The notes: generated from the sequence alone by a model not told the origin. Shown: positions 1-15,762, numbered from the stretch's first letter. The stretch is DNA of 64,000 nucleotides from Aerococcaceae bacterium zg-1292 (GCA_016126655.1 CP065955.1:1285001-1349000), one strand, 5' to 3'. Translations and numbers: made by a program.

Positions 1-1366
1 CTTTGACTTCTCCATTCACAGAAACCAGTGTTTTTACTTTATATAAATACGGATTTTCTAATGACCATAATGTTGGTTTGTTTACTGTTAAATCACTGAC
101 AACATCCTGACTTGATTTTGCAGCGAGTGTTACAGTTTGTGCAGTACTTTCAGCAACTTTTTCGCCTTTATCGTTGATTAATTGATTGACCACAGATAAT
201 ACTTGTTCACTGTCCGTATTATTAGTTACGTTGGCTTTAACATTTACGTCAACATCAGCATTTGCTTGTTCTTTTAATTGAGGTGCAGTCACTGTTACGC
301 CATTATGTGAGACATGCACTTTGTCAGTAACGACCAAGCTGACATCACGATAAATACCACTACCGGAGTACCAACGGCTGCTTGGCGTCTCATTGGTAAC
401 CTTAAGCGCAATTTGGTTTTCTGTTTTTCCATCGCGGTGTAAGTATTCGGTCAAGTTCATATTAAATGGCGAATAACCATTTTTATGTTCGCCTACTTTT
501 TTACCATTGACGTAGACTTCTGTTGTCATGTAAGAGCCATCAAATGATAACGATAATTCTTTATTTAAATACTCTTTTGACAGAACAAAATTTTTGCGAT
601 ACCACTGGGTACCTCCAGGATAGAATCCACTTTCTGCTTCATTTTTTGTTGAGGGTTCTTTTTCAATTGAAAAATCATTTGGCAAATCAATTAGACGCCA
701 ATTACTCACGTCTAAATCTTCTTTTTCGCCGTCTACTACATCTCCGTTTGAAATGCGCCAGTTACGATTAAAATTCGTCTCACGTTGCCCTTTTGCGATA
801 AGATTTAATTGCACGTCTTCTTTTTCAGAGCTGGTAACACCTTCATGTTTCTTCGCTTCTAAAGGTACGATGTCTTTAAAACTTTCTGATGGATTCCCAT
901 CATGGTCATCTACTTGTTGTGTTGATTCTTCCTTTTTCGATTCGATAGATTCACTATCTTTTTTAGCTGTTTCTTTTTCAATTTGTGCGGCAGAGTTCTC
1001 TTCCTTAGTTTCTTTTATTTCATCGTTAGTAAGTGATTCTTCTGAAGGCTGACTTTCTTTTGCGGCTAATTCTTCGCCACCTTTTGCGTCATTATCTTCA
1101 ACCACAGTATCATTTGATTTAAGCTCAATGGCTTCTTCTTTCGCATCCTCTACCATTTCCTTTTCTTCAGTCATAGGAATGGGTTGTACTGCGTCTTCAT
1201 CAGCAACAATGGGAGGTACTACTTCTTCTGCTTGAACAGCAATCGTTTGGTTAATGATCCCAAAACCTACTAAAGCAGATACGACACCCGTACTTAGTTT
1301 TAATATTTTATACTTGCATGTTGATTCCATGCGATAAAATGCTCGACTATTTGGTTTGTGCTTCAT
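1..1366 (-). CDS. bgaA: Surface beta-galactosidase, GH2 family (BgaA-like), C-terminus outside window
   Basis: Partial gene: the first ~455 codons are present and the reading frame runs off the left edge. The protein begins with a basic region containing a YSIRK-like segment (YRMESTCKYKILKLSTG) and a hydrophobic stretch ending in VQAEE, so it is probably exported. An acidic Glu/Lys/Ser-rich linker follows to about residue 200. Then comes a GH2 sugar-binding domain, recognised by RNWRISNGD, SNWRLIDLPNDFS, GGTQWYRKNF, VYVNGKKVGEHKNGYSPF and SRWYSGSGIYRDV, and the start of the Ig-like domain. The catalytic barrel is not in the window. Pneumococcal BgaA-type enzymes remove terminal beta-galactose from host glycans at the cell surface. 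The start is the ATG behind GAGAGAGG. It lies downstream of the GH101 gene, separated by a terminator-like hairpin. Family assignment is firm; substrate linkage is inferred. Confidence 0.85.
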   Translation of the reverse strand, partial: MKHKPNSRAFYRMESTCKYKILKLSTGVVSALVGFGIINQTIAVQAEEVVPPIVADEDAVQPIPMTEEKEMVEDAKEEAIELKSNDTVVEDNDAKGGEELAAKESQPSEESLTNDEIKETKEENSAAQIEKETAKKDSESIESKKEESTQQVDDHDGNPSESFKDIVPLEAKKHEGVTSSEKEDVQLNLIAKGQRETNFNRNWRISNGDVVDGEKEDLDVSNWRLIDLPNDFSIEKEPSTKNEAESGFYPGGTQWYRKNFVLSKEYLNKELSLSFDGSYMTTEVYVNGKKVGEHKNGYSPFNMNLTEYLHRDGKTENQIALKVTNETPSSRWYSGSGIYRDVSLVVTDKVHVSHNGVTVTAPQLKEQANADVDVNVKANVTNNTDSEQVLSVVNQLINDKGEKVAESTAQTVTLAAKSSQDVVSDLTVNKPTLWSLENPYLYKVKTLVSVNGEVK

Positions 1367-1412
1367 ATTACATTCCTCTCTCTTTATCAAGATAAAAAAC
1401 TACTGACGACCT

Positions 1413-1444
1413 AAAAAAATGGGCAGGCAACGGTTACCCGCCCA
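1413..1444 (-). terminator. Terminator after the GH101 gene
   Basis: On the - strand TGGGCGGGTAAC and GCCTGCCCA pair around a short loop and are followed by seven T residues. It lies just past the GH101 stop codon and only ~45 bp before the beta-galactosidase start, so that gene must rely on read-through or a promoter overlapping this hairpin. Confidence 0.75.
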
Positions 1445-1452
1445 ATTTAATT

Positions 1453-7929
<6,477 letters not shown>

Positions 7930-7938
7930 TCATAGTAA

Positions 7939-7952
7939 TGTTAACGCTTTCT
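7939..7952 (-). promoter_or_regulatory. Candidate cre (CcpA) site in the GH101 leader
   Basis: On the - strand AGAAAGCGTTAACA agrees with the cre consensus TGWAANCGNTNWCA at all positions but the first. It lies ~25 bp before the start codon and downstream of the best promoter candidate, where CcpA could block elongation. Carbon-catabolite control is usual for host-glycan hydrolases. Prediction by motif only. Confidence 0.5.
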
Positions 7953-8426
7953 GTTTTTATTTTACCCTGTTGGGAGATAGAAAAAAATATGTTATCTTGC
8001 GAACTTATTACATTATGTTGTTATTATTTTTATACGAGTGAGTAGATTATTTACAAGTGATTATCTGCCTTAATTTTTAATTCTTACGAAAAAACAACAC
8101 AAAATAATAGCATCAATTTTACTTGGGTGTTGTATGTCTTTATAACCTGAATTCCCGAATACATAAATAGAATAATCGTAATGAATGTTGATTTATCTTT
8201 GTAGCTACTTAAACACAGTAATCACAGAAAATACGTATTGAATCCAACATAACGATAAAAATTTTATGTTTTATTTACGAACATCTTATCATCAATATTT
8301 GAGTGAAAAAAATCTAATTGTATCCAATAAAATCGTCATGAACCTGGAAATTCAAGATAAAACAGTTATTTTGTTAAGACAGCATAAAAAGAGGTCCTTC
8401 CATGTAGAAAAACCCCTTTTTTATCA
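7953..8426. other. Long AT-rich upstream region of the GH101 gene
   Basis: No convincing coding sequence in either strand. It carries the promoter candidate for the GH101 gene (- strand TTGTAA and TATAAA, 16 bp spacing, near 8029-8056). At its right end a hairpin-like sequence lies just beyond the rluB stop (AAAAAGGGG pairing with CCTCTTTTT on the - strand, about 8388-8424), a weak terminator candidate. Nothing else was recognised here. Confidence 0.5.
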
Positions 8427-9158
8427 TTATTTACTTTTGGTCCCATTTGCCGTTTTCTTTAATTTATCTACTTCAAACGCCGTTAACTCTCGGGAATCAC
8501 CGGGATTTAAATGGCGTAAATCTAAAAATGAATAACGTTCACGTTTTAACTTCATCACAGGGTGCCCAACCGCTTCAAACATTCGTTTTACTTGGTGGTT
8601 CCAGCCTTCATGAATCGTTAATTCGACAATAGCTGTCTGATTTTGAACATTATGTGATAATAGTTTAGCACGTGCCTTACTTGTTTTTCTGCCATCTAAT
8701 ACGATACCACGTTCCAAACGATTTAAAGTTTGTAGCGTAGGAATACCTTTTACTTTAGCAACATAAACTTTATCCATTTGATGTTTTGGATGCATCAATA
8801 AATTTGCAAATTCACCATCATTAGTTAATAAAATAAGACCACTGGTATCATAATCCAAACGTCCTACAGGATAAATTCGTTCAACATATTGCGGCAAATA
8901 ATCCAATACGACCGGACGTCCTTTATCGTCTGAAACCGCGCTAATGACTTGTTTTGGCTTATACAGTAAAACATAGACAGGATGTTCACGATAAATTGGC
9001 ACGCCATCTACTTCTACGACGTCATGTGAACTTACTTTTACGCCTAATTCCTTTACTGTTTTACCATTCACAGATACTCTACCTTCTAAAATTAATGCTT
9101 CACATTTTCGTCGACTATCCACGCCGGCATGTGCCATTACTTTTTGTAATCGTTCCAT
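8427..9158 (-). CDS. rluB: 23S rRNA pseudouridine synthase RluB-type
   Basis: RsuA/RluB-family pseudouridine synthase (243 aa) that isomerises a uridine in 23S rRNA. Residues 1-48 form an S4 RNA-binding domain (ERLQKVMAHAGVDSRRKCE, INGKTV-like loop). The catalytic motif GRLDYDTSGL supplies Asp102, and the family signatures LLTNDGEFANLLMHP and NHQVKRMFEAVGH follow. It ends in a Lys-rich tail. The start codon is immediately next to the scpB stop, as in the scpA-scpB-rluB clusters of many Firmicutes, so it is very probably cotranscribed with scpB. Length is normal for the family. Confidence 0.93.
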   Translation of the reverse strand: MERLQKVMAHAGVDSRRKCEALILEGRVSVNGKTVKELGVKVSSHDVVEVDGVPIYREHPVYVLLYKPKQVISAVSDDKGRPVVLDYLPQYVERIYPVGRLDYDTSGLILLTNDGEFANLLMHPKHQMDKVYVAKVKGIPTLQTLNRLERGIVLDGRKTSKARAKLLSHNVQNQTAIVELTIHEGWNHQVKRMFEAVGHPVMKLKRERYSFLDLRHLNPGDSRELTAFEVDKLKKTANGTKSK

Positions 9159-9761
9159 CTAGTCTACCACCTCTTCTTCATCAAACAAATTAATTTCCCA
9201 TTGCTTCGTTGAAAATAACGCTTCACTCACCGGTTCAGCATTCAATAACAATGGTTCCAAGTCTGGCAAATCATCCAATGATGTTAAGCCAAAATAATCC
9301 ATAAAATACGGCGTTATACCGTATAATACTGGCCGCCCAGGTGCTTCTACCCGTCCAACTTCTTTAATTAAATCTCGTAACAATAGCTTTTGTAACATCC
9401 CACTTGAAGATACCCCACGAATTTCATCAATGCCCATACGTGTAATCGGTTGACGATACGCGATAATCGCTAAAGTCTCGATTGCAGCACGCGATAATTG
9501 TTGTGTATACGGTGATTGTGCAAATTGCTCCACATCTGATTCTAATTCTCTTTTCGTAATCAAACGGTATTGTTGATTAAAATTAACCAATTCAATCGGC
9601 AGCTCTTCATCGTTAACAAAATCCAACTGTAATTGTGCTAATACTTCATTAACTTCCTGTAAAGAAATTGCCAATGTATTGGCTAATTGCTCACGAGTAA
9701 CACCTTCACTGCCAGCAACAAATAAGATACCAAATACTCGTTTTTTTAATGATACTCCCAA
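9159..9761 (-). CDS. scpB: Segregation and condensation protein B
   Basis: ScpB, a kleisin-associated winged-helix protein that works with ScpA and SMC in chromosome condensation and segregation. Recognised by the tandem winged-helix sequence, including [24 protein letters not shown] and [18 protein letters not shown], and an acidic C-terminus. An ATG lies directly against the AGGAGG ribosome site with no spacer (9767). A TTG six bases further on has normal spacing and gives [10 protein letters not shown], so I prefer it (about 200 aa). The intergenic repeat family fills the space between scpA and this gene and ends at the ribosome-binding site. Confidence 0.93.
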   Translation of the reverse strand: MGVSLKKRVFGILFVAGSEGVTREQLANTLAISLQEVNEVLAQLQLDFVNDEELPIELVNFNQQYRLITKRELESDVEQFAQSPYTQQLSRAAIETLAIIAYRQPITRMGIDEIRGVSSSGMLQKLLLRDLIKEVGRVEAPGRPVLYGITPYFMDYFGLTSLDDLPDLEPLLLNAEPVSEALFSTKQWEINLFDEEEVVD

Positions 9762-9773
9762 GTACATCCTCCT

Positions 9774-10085
9774 ATTTCTAACTCGCTCGGGCTGCCTTTG
9801 ACGCCCACTTCAAAAGTCCTTTACGTGCGATGCTTGCACTAAAAAGCCTTTCTCCAGTGGTTCAAGGCAGAACACCCTCGCTCACACCATGGTTATTCTG
9901 GCTCCAACTCGCTGAAATGACTCCACTTCAATAGCCGCCGCTGTGCGCTTTGCGTACGCTGTTGGCTTTCTCCAGTGGTTCATTTAATAGCACTCGTTGT
10001 CGCACCATGTTTTATTCTGGTTATGTTTCAATTTTGCTCACTGCATCCACATTACTTTCACCGACGGTTCAATTCACAACATCTG
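9774..10085 (-). repeat. Intergenic hairpin repeat, two clear units plus one degenerate unit
   Basis: First unit about 9774-9893, second 9894-10013, and a third degraded unit to ~10085. Diagnostic segments on the + strand are CGCTCGGGCTGCCTTTGACG, CCACTTCAAAAG, CTCCAGTGGTTCAAGGCAG and CTCACACCATG. In the first unit the outer stem is CTGCCTTTGA / TTCAAGGCAG, a base-paired variant of the usual CTGACTTGA / TCAAGTCAG. The left end touches the scpB ribosome-binding site. Confidence 0.85.
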
Positions 10086-10100
10086 TACTCATGTTCAGTC

Positions 10101-10841
10101 CTATTCCGATTCCTGTCGTTTAATTTCTATAGGTGCCAATGCGCTAGCTTGATAAAATACAAGTGTTTGTTTTCTTACCATTTCAAGAATAGCCATAAAA
10201 GTTGTAATTATCTCGTTTCGTGACCCGACTGTTAGCAAATCCTCAAAGGCAATTCGACGGTTGGTTTTTCCAATAAGTATCTGAATTTCATTTATCTTAT
10301 CCGAAACGGATAATGGCTCATACTCCACTTCGCGTTGCTTCGGTTCGCGTTCTTTTTGTCGTTGTAGTACTTGGGACATCAACAGTGCTAATTGGTCTAA
10401 AGAAATTGCGCCTTCCTCTAAGGGGACAGACTGTTGGAAAAACGATAAATCTTCGGCAGGCCGCATATATAATTTTGCACGCTTTGCTTCATTCATTTCT
10501 AATGCTGTCGCCACATCTTGAAATTGTTGATATAACAGTAATTGTTGCACTAAAAATTCACGAGGATCTTCTTCGTAATCACTATCTAATTCTCCACTCG
10601 GTTCAATCGGCAACAACATCCGTGCCTTAATCTCTAATAAAGTCGCAGCCATCACTAAATACTCTCCTGCAATATCCAATTGTAATTCTTGCATACTGGA
10701 CAAGTAAAACATGTATTGCTGGGTGATTTCACGCATTGGAATATCATTAATATCAACTTTTAATTCTTTAATTAAATGCAAAAGCAAATCGAAAGGACCG
10801 TGAAATGCTTCTAGATCTAGTTTAAGAATTTCTTTGGCCAT
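10101..10841 (-). CDS. scpA: Segregation and condensation protein A
   Basis: ScpA kleisin (246 aa) bridging SMC heads and ScpB. The N-terminal segment FHGPFDLLLHLIKELKVDIN followed by DIPMREITQQYMFYL is the family signature. LEIKARMLLP and a C-terminal winged-helix region (VGSRNEIITTFMAILEMVRK) complete the usual architecture. It follows ribT in the direction of transcription, with ~140 bp between holding a possible 32-codon reading frame, and precedes scpB across a block of intergenic repeats. Confidence 0.95.
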   Translation of the reverse strand: MAKEILKLDLEAFHGPFDLLLHLIKELKVDINDIPMREITQQYMFYLSSMQELQLDIAGEYLVMAATLLEIKARMLLPIEPSGELDSDYEEDPREFLVQQLLLYQQFQDVATALEMNEAKRAKLYMRPAEDLSFFQQSVPLEEGAISLDQLALLMSQVLQRQKEREPKQREVEYEPLSVSDKINEIQILIGKTNRRIAFEDLLTVGSRNEIITTFMAILEMVRKQTLVFYQASALAPIEIKRQESE

Positions 10842-10889
10842 TTCGATTGCTCTCCTTCTTTAGTATACTTAGGCTAACTCAACATCTAC

Positions 10890-10988
10890 CTAATTAAAGA
10901 CGTCTTCACGATAAATCGCACACCATTTTTGGTTTTTTAAGTTCGAGATAAACCACTCGCGTTCACACGCTATTTTAAATTTACTCAT
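10890..10988 (-). CDS. Possible 32-aa microprotein overlapping the ribT stop
   Basis: An ATG overlaps the ribT stop in the arrangement ATGAGTAA and opens a 32-codon frame beginning MSKFKIACEREWFISNLKN and ending with EDVFN. GGAAGAG lies seven to eight bases upstream. Translational coupling would be natural, but 32 codons is short and I know no homologue. It could also be the remains of a longer ribT C-terminus after a frame change. Confidence 0.3.
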   Translation of the reverse strand: MSKFKIACEREWFISNLKNQKWCAIYREDVFN

Positions 10989-11388
10989 TATTCTCTTCCA
11001 ATGATTCATGATATTTTATGGACCAATTTTTTACAATTTCGCTCATCATAATCGAGCCCTGGAAAGAAGCAGCAGGATATAATGCACGTAATTCTAAATA
11101 CATTTGATACCCAATCCCCTCATTGCGATAGGACGGTAATACTGCCAAACGGTGGATAACAATAATATTACCAACTTCCTGTGAAATCGCAGGTTGTTCT
11201 TCGATGACCATCGCACCGATAAAATTATCGTTTTCTTCATTGCGAAACAAAAAGATTTCAACTGCATCATTTTCACGAAACGAATCCAGTAATTGTCTCT
11301 GGTCACTTGAAGAAATAGATTCATCAAACGTATAAGACATTAATCCCCATACGATTTTTTCGTTTTTAAATTTTGATCGAATTAACAT
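10981..11388 (-). CDS. ribT: RibT-like GNAT acetyltransferase
   Basis: Small GNAT-fold protein (135 aa) resembling Bacillus RibT from its first residues (MLIRSKFKNEKIVWGLMS) through FLFRNEENDNFIGAMVIEE and IHRLAVLPSYRNEGIG. The RNEGIG loop at 88-93 fits the acetyl-CoA pyrophosphate-binding RxxGxG motif. The natural substrate of RibT is not established; the name reflects its place in the Bacillus riboflavin operon, whereas here it stands before scpA without rib genes. The gene has its own ~440 bp upstream region. A tiny frame overlaps its stop. Confidence 0.8.
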   Translation of the reverse strand: MLIRSKFKNEKIVWGLMSYTFDESISSSDQRQLLDSFRENDAVEIFLFRNEENDNFIGAMVIEEQPAISQEVGNIIVIHRLAVLPSYRNEGIGYQMYLELRALYPAASFQGSIMMSEIVKNWSIKYHESLEENNE

Positions 11389-11671
11389 ATTAATCCTCTT
11401 TCTTTTCTCAAAAATTGAGTCCTATTAGATGGCCATAGCTCTTCTATAATCATCATTTTGCTAACTTTTGCATAATGAACAGTCGCTTATTTATGTTATC
11501 TAACGAAATATTTGCTATGTAATCGCATCAATCTAGCCAAAATAACACCGACCATACTATCATTAATTATGAAAAAATGCAAATGTTACTGGAATTAGGC
11601 TCGCTTAAGTTGACTTGACGCATACTTCCAATATCTTCTTTATACACTGATATGTATACCAGCAACTTTTT
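11389..11671. other. Non-coding stretch upstream of ribT
   Basis: AT-rich, with no supported gene. It presumably holds the ribT promoter, since the upstream punA gene is separated by repeats. No clear -35/-10 pair could be chosen. Confidence 0.4.
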
Positions 11672-11826
11672 AATCCGGCTCGTTCGGACTGCTTTGATGT
11701 CCACTTCACAAAATGCTTAGGCAATGGCGTACTCCTGCGCTTTTTGCTCCAGTGATACAAGTCAGAACGTTCACTCTCGCACCGTGTTTTCCAGTGAGTC
11801 AAGCCAGAACAACCGCGCATGCACTT
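11672..11826 (-). repeat. Intergenic hairpin repeat, one unit plus a tail fragment
   Basis: One unit (11672-11795) with CGTTCGGACTGCTTTGATG, CCACTTCACAAAATGC, CTCCAGTGATACAAGTCAG and CTCTCGCACCGTG, followed by a second tail fragment CCAGTGAGTCAAGCCAG. It lies between punA and ribT, more than 270 bp from the ribT start, so unlike most copies it does not touch a ribosome-binding site. Confidence 0.75.
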
Positions 11827-11831
11827 TAAAA

Positions 11832-12632
11832 TTATAAGCGTGAAATTAATCCGCGTAATAATTGTTTAAATTTAGGTTTCGCTTTTTGTGAATATTCCAT
11901 TACTTCTTCATGATTTAAACTTTGTTGCATTCCTGCAGCAAGATTTGTAATACATGATACACCAACGACTTCCATACCCGCATGTTTAGCAACAATTGCT
12001 TCCGGTACGGTTGACATTCCAACCGCATCTCCACCGATTGCACGTGCATATCGAATTTCAGCCGGTGTCTCATAAGTTGGTCCAGTAAACCATGTGTACA
12101 CACCTTCTTGTAAATGCAAGTCAATATCTGTTGCGACTTCTTTTAATATTTGTTGACCGCGTTTACTATAGGTTTCTGTCATATCTACGAAACGAGGACC
12201 ATGAGCTTCAATATTTGCACCGATCAATGGATTCTCACCAGTTAAATTCAAATGATCAGTAATAATCATTAAATCACCTGGCGTAAAGTTTTCGTTAACC
12301 CCACCCGCTGCATTGGTAACAATCACAGTTTGTACACCTAATTCTTTAAATATTCGTACAGGATACGTCACTGTTTGTAAGTCATAGCCTTCATAGAAAT
12401 GGAAACGACCTTGTAATGCAATGACTTTTTTACCTTCTAATACACCATAAATTAATTTACCTGCGTGACCTGGTACTGTAGACACTGGGAAATTCGGTAT
12501 TTCTTCATACGGAATAGCAATTGCAGATTCAATTTCATCCGCTAATTCACCTAAACCTGACCCTAAAATTAACGCAATTTGTGGCTTCTCGATTCCACGA
12601 GCAATTAAATATTGTGATGTTTCGTTAAACAT
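11832..12632 (-). CDS. punA: Purine-nucleoside phosphorylase, trimeric class I
   Basis: Cytosolic enzyme (266 aa) that splits inosine and guanosine (and deoxy forms) with phosphate into base and (deoxy)ribose-1-phosphate. Class I signatures are ALILGSGLGELADE near 20-33, TVPGHAGKL, LQGRFHFYEGYD, VTNAAGGVN and the substrate-specificity region GDAVGMSTVPE. It follows deoB, which converts ribose-1-phosphate to ribose-5-phosphate, so the two form a nucleoside salvage pair. A hexameric-type deoD is also present near 51.5 kb. One repeat unit fills the deoB-punA gap and ends next to the ribosome site. Confidence 0.94.
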   Translation of the reverse strand: MFNETSQYLIARGIEKPQIALILGSGLGELADEIESAIAIPYEEIPNFPVSTVPGHAGKLIYGVLEGKKVIALQGRFHFYEGYDLQTVTYPVRIFKELGVQTVIVTNAAGGVNENFTPGDLMIITDHLNLTGENPLIGANIEAHGPRFVDMTETYSKRGQQILKEVATDIDLHLQEGVYTWFTGPTYETPAEIRYARAIGGDAVGMSTVPEAIVAKHAGMEVVGVSCITNLAAGMQQSLNHEEVMEYSQKAKPKFKQLLRGLISRL

Positions 12633-12642
12633 ATTTTCCTCC

Positions 12643-12764
12643 TATTCTGGTTCCAATGTGCTGACTTGACGTCCACTTCAAAAACTTCCTCTGTGCATTT
12701 TTCGCACGCCGTCAGTTTTCTCCAGTGGTTCAAGTCAAAACAGCCTCTCTCTCACCATGTTCTA
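12643..12764 (-). repeat. Intergenic hairpin repeat, one unit
   Basis: Canonical single unit: TATTCTGGTTCC, GCTGACTTGACGTCCACTTC, inner hairpin near TGTGC...GCACG, CTCCAGTGGTTCAAGTCA and CTCTCACCATGTTCTA. One end abuts the punA Shine-Dalgarno sequence (AGGAGGAAAAT); the other is ~15 bp from the deoB stop. Confidence 0.85.
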
Positions 12765-12779
12765 TATCAACTACTTATG

Positions 12780-13952
12780 TTACTTCAATTGTGCTAAGAA
12801 TGATTGACCCAATCCGGTAGATTCCACATCGAAATTTTCTGCAATTGTTGCAGCAATATCCGCATAATGAGTTGCTTTTAATTCTTTTGGCTCTTTCAAT
12901 GAAGGCCCATAAACTAAAATTGGCACATACTCACGAGTATGGTCGGTACCAGTGAAAGTTGGGTCATTACCATGGTCAGCTGTGATAATTAATAAATCAT
13001 CTTCTCTCATTGCCTGATAAATTTCTGGTAATCGAGCATCAAACGCTTCTAATGCATCTGCATACCCTTGTGGATTACGACGATGTCCATAAACAGCATC
13101 AAAGTCAACTAAATTAGTAAAGCTTAACCCATGAAAATCTTGTGCCATCACCGTTAATAATTTATCCACACCATCCATATTGTCTTTGGTACGATTTGAC
13201 GCTGTAATGCCTTGTTCATTGAAAATATCAGAAATCTTACCGATAGAAATAACATCTTTACCTGCTTCTTTTAATGCATCCAATGTCGTCGGTTCAAATG
13301 GGCTTAACGCATAATCGTGACGATTAGAAGTACGTTGGAAATCACCCGGTTGACCAACATATGGACGAGCAATAATGCGTCCTAACATATAAGGCTCTTC
13401 TAAAGTAATGGAACGACAATACTCACAGATACGATACAATTCTTCAAGAGGAATAATGTCTTCATGTGCTGCAATTTGTAACACTGAATCAGCAGATGTA
13501 TACACAATTAAATCACCTGTTTCCATCTGATGTTCTCCGTAGTCTTTAAGTACTTCAGTCCCTGAATATGGTAAATTACATACTATTTTACGCCCAGAAA
13601 ATGCTTCAATTTTATCGAGTAATTCTTTTGGAAATCCATCTGGGAAAACACGGAATGGTTGCTCAATTTTTAAGCCCATAATTTCCCAGTGACCAGTCAT
13701 TGTATCTTTACCCGCAGAAACTTCTTCTAACTTTGTCCAATAACCTTTGGTTGTTTCAACAGGTGACATACCTTCTAACGGCTCAATATTCACTAAACCT
13801 AACTCAGTCATATTAGGTAATTTTAACCCTGCAGTTTTAGCAATATTACCTAATGTATGCGCACCAACATCACCAAACTCTGCAGCATCAGGCGCTTCAC
13901 CAATTCCTACAGAATCCATCACGACTAAGTGAACGCGGTTAAATTTTTTCAT
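12780..13952 (-). CDS. deoB: Phosphopentomutase
   Basis: DeoB (390 aa) interconverts (deoxy)ribose-1-phosphate and the 5-phosphate, feeding nucleoside sugars into central metabolism. It is an alkaline-phosphatase-superfamily enzyme. Metal-binding motifs are [13 protein letters not shown] (Asp13) and [18 protein letters not shown] near the C-terminus; [13 protein letters not shown] carries the phosphorylated Thr region. An upstream in-frame ATG (13961) sits directly on the AAAGG ribosome site, so the ATG encoding [11 protein letters not shown], with ~8 bp spacing, is preferred. It is followed by punA in the likely salvage operon. Confidence 0.95.
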   Translation of the reverse strand: MKKFNRVHLVVMDSVGIGEAPDAAEFGDVGAHTLGNIAKTAGLKLPNMTELGLVNIEPLEGMSPVETTKGYWTKLEEVSAGKDTMTGHWEIMGLKIEQPFRVFPDGFPKELLDKIEAFSGRKIVCNLPYSGTEVLKDYGEHQMETGDLIVYTSADSVLQIAAHEDIIPLEELYRICEYCRSITLEEPYMLGRIIARPYVGQPGDFQRTSNRHDYALSPFEPTTLDALKEAGKDVISIGKISDIFNEQGITASNRTKDNMDGVDKLLTVMAQDFHGLSFTNLVDFDAVYGHRRNPQGYADALEAFDARLPEIYQAMREDDLLIITADHGNDPTFTGTDHTREYVPILVYGPSLKEPKELKATHYADIAATIAENFDVESTGLGQSFLAQLK

Positions 13953-14011
13953 ATGTAACATCCTTTCATCTTTTTAATATTTTGTTTATCTCAATTAATG
14001 AACTTATCCAT

Positions 14012-14908
14012 TCAAGACCTTGGAAATGTTTGCCGATACACTTCTTGCATTCTTACTTTAGAAATATGCGTGTAAATTTGTGTGGTTGAGATATCTGCAT
14101 GTCCTAATAATTCTTGTACAAAGCGTAAATCTACGCCATTTTCCAATAAATGAGTAGCAAACGAGTGGCGTAAGACATGGGGTGATACTAAATCGCTATC
14201 CATACCCGCAATTTGAACATATTTTTTAATCGTCTTCCATATACCTTGACGTGTAAATTGCTTCCCACGCTCGGTAATAAATAATGCATCGACTGCATGC
14301 CCCTTCACTTCAAAGCTTGGTCGAACTTCTTGTAAATACTTATCAATCCAATAGGCTGCTTCTTCGCCCATCGGAATAATTCGCTCTTTATTACCTTTTC
14401 CAATAGTTTGAACAAAACCAAGTGATAAATGACAATCACGTGTTTTCAAATGAGTTAATTCACTGACGCGTAAACCAGTCGCATACATTAACTCTAGAAT
14501 CGCACGATCTCGAATGCCCCAAGAAGTATCGGTATCAGGTGCTGCTAATAACGCATCAATTTCTTGCATCGTCACCGCTTTAGGCAATACTTTTTTCTTT
14601 TTAGCGCCTTGTATCAGTGTCATCGGCGAATGTTCAATGCGTTTCTCAATCACTAAAAAGTTAAAAAATTGCTTTAAACTCGATAACATCCGGTTAGTAG
14701 AACTTACCGAATAATCAGCTTTTTTTAATTGTGCCAGAAACAATTGAATCGTTACCTTATCAATTTCGTTAACCGATGTTATCTTTTGTTCATCTAAAAA
14801 CACATCAAATTTCGTCAAATCTCGAGCATAGCTCTCGATTGTATTTTGTGAACGATTATAATCAATCAACAAATAACGCTTAAAATTATCAATATCTGTT
14901 TGTATCAT
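14012..14908 (-). CDS. xerD: Tyrosine recombinase XerD
   Basis: Site-specific recombinase (298 aa) resolving chromosome dimers at dif with XerC. There is an N-terminal SAM-like core-binding domain (to about 105) and a C-terminal catalytic domain with ATGLRVSELTHL (Arg), GKGNKERIIP (Lys), HVLRHSFATHLLENG (His, Arg), LLGHADISTTQIYTH (His and nucleophile Tyr). The first codons overlap the cvfB stop by four bases, indicating coupled translation. Position next to cvfB, scpA/scpB and deoB/punA matches xerD rather than xerC. Confidence 0.92.
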   Translation of the reverse strand: MIQTDIDNFKRYLLIDYNRSQNTIESYARDLTKFDVFLDEQKITSVNEIDKVTIQLFLAQLKKADYSVSSTNRMLSSLKQFFNFLVIEKRIEHSPMTLIQGAKKKKVLPKAVTMQEIDALLAAPDTDTSWGIRDRAILELMYATGLRVSELTHLKTRDCHLSLGFVQTIGKGNKERIIPMGEEAAYWIDKYLQEVRPSFEVKGHAVDALFITERGKQFTRQGIWKTIKKYVQIAGMDSDLVSPHVLRHSFATHLLENGVDLRFVQELLGHADISTTQIYTHISKVRMQEVYRQTFPRS

Positions 14909-15762
14909 TCTACTAAATAGATCCCATTATTCTTTTCTTGTCGAATTTTCCCTTGTTTAAGTAATTGACCAACCGCACGCTTAAATTGTGCTTTACTAAT
15001 TCCTAATTGTGATTGAATCATATCAGGGTTGGACTTATCATGTAAGCCTAAAAACTTCACCGGTGATTTTTCTAAAATAGCCAGTAACATTTGCGCATCA
15101 TCACTGATTGCTTCATGCGCACGTGGCTTCATTGAGGCATTGAGTGACCCATCTCGCGCCACATTAATGACACGAACTGATAACTGTTCACCAACTCTTA
15201 CATCGTTCGTCATTTCAGATTCATGAATAAATACACGGTACCCATGTTCAGTAATAGCTAGTACTCCTGCCAATTTTACTTGAAAAACAGTCGCCTCAAT
15301 TGTTTGATTCATCATACCCTTCGGTGCTTTTGTGAATAAACAAGCTATTGTTTCATAATCAGCAAGCTGCGCCCACATCCGATTTTTCGCATCTACTTTG
15401 TAAGTCACATATAATTTATCCCCTTTTTTAGGCCATAATAGACGATTTTCAGGTAAATCATCCAGTGACAAGACAACTTCTTTATCTAATAAACCTATAT
15501 CGACAAAGACACCTAAGTCTTTTCTAGTACTGTTGACGACACCCCAACCATAATAACCCGGACGAATATCTGGCAATTCTGTTTGCATCACACGCTTACC
15601 GAATCGGTTCTCATATATCAATCCTTCTATTTGCTCACCGGTTGTGTAGGTATCCTCCGTACTTGTTTTATCGACGCCATAGGTGACGCCATCATATTGT
15701 ACAAAATAATGTGTTTCATTCTCGTCAATAACGTTTCCTACAACGATTTCTCCATATTTCAA
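14905..15762 (-). CDS. cvfB: S1-domain RNA-binding protein CvfB
   Basis: CvfB/YitL family protein (285 aa), known in staphylococci as an RNA-binding virulence modulator. It carries several S1-like domains: RPGYYGWGVVNSTRKDLGVFVDIG at ~68-91, and the VFQVKLAGVLAITEHGYRVFIH region at ~160-180. The C-terminus ends in a winged helix (SQLGISKAQFKRAVGQLLKQGKI). It overlaps xerD by 4 bp. Confidence 0.9.
   Translation of the reverse strand: MKYGEIVVGNVIDENETHYFVQYDGVTYGVDKTSTEDTYTTGEQIEGLIYENRFGKRVMQTELPDIRPGYYGWGVVNSTRKDLGVFVDIGLLDKEVVLSLDDLPENRLLWPKKGDKLYVTYKVDAKNRMWAQLADYETIACLFTKAPKGMMNQTIEATVFQVKLAGVLAITEHGYRVFIHESEMTNDVRVGEQLSVRVINVARDGSLNASMKPRAHEAISDDAQMLLAILEKSPVKFLGLHDKSNPDMIQSQLGISKAQFKRAVGQLLKQGKIRQEKNNGIYLVE

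Noticed and set aside
8266-8535. 89-codon + strand frame upstream of the GH101 gene
   Set aside because: Overlaps the rluB 3' end on the other strand, has no ribosome site and no recognisable motif.
9774-10085. Repeat arrays considered as CRISPR
   Set aside because: Units are ~120 bp, tandem at most two to three times, with no short regular spacers and no cas genes.
11605-11820. 71-codon - strand frame with basic, Cys/Trp-rich composition
   Set aside because: Lies almost wholly in a copy of the dispersed repeat; composition and lack of a ribosome site indicate a chance frame.
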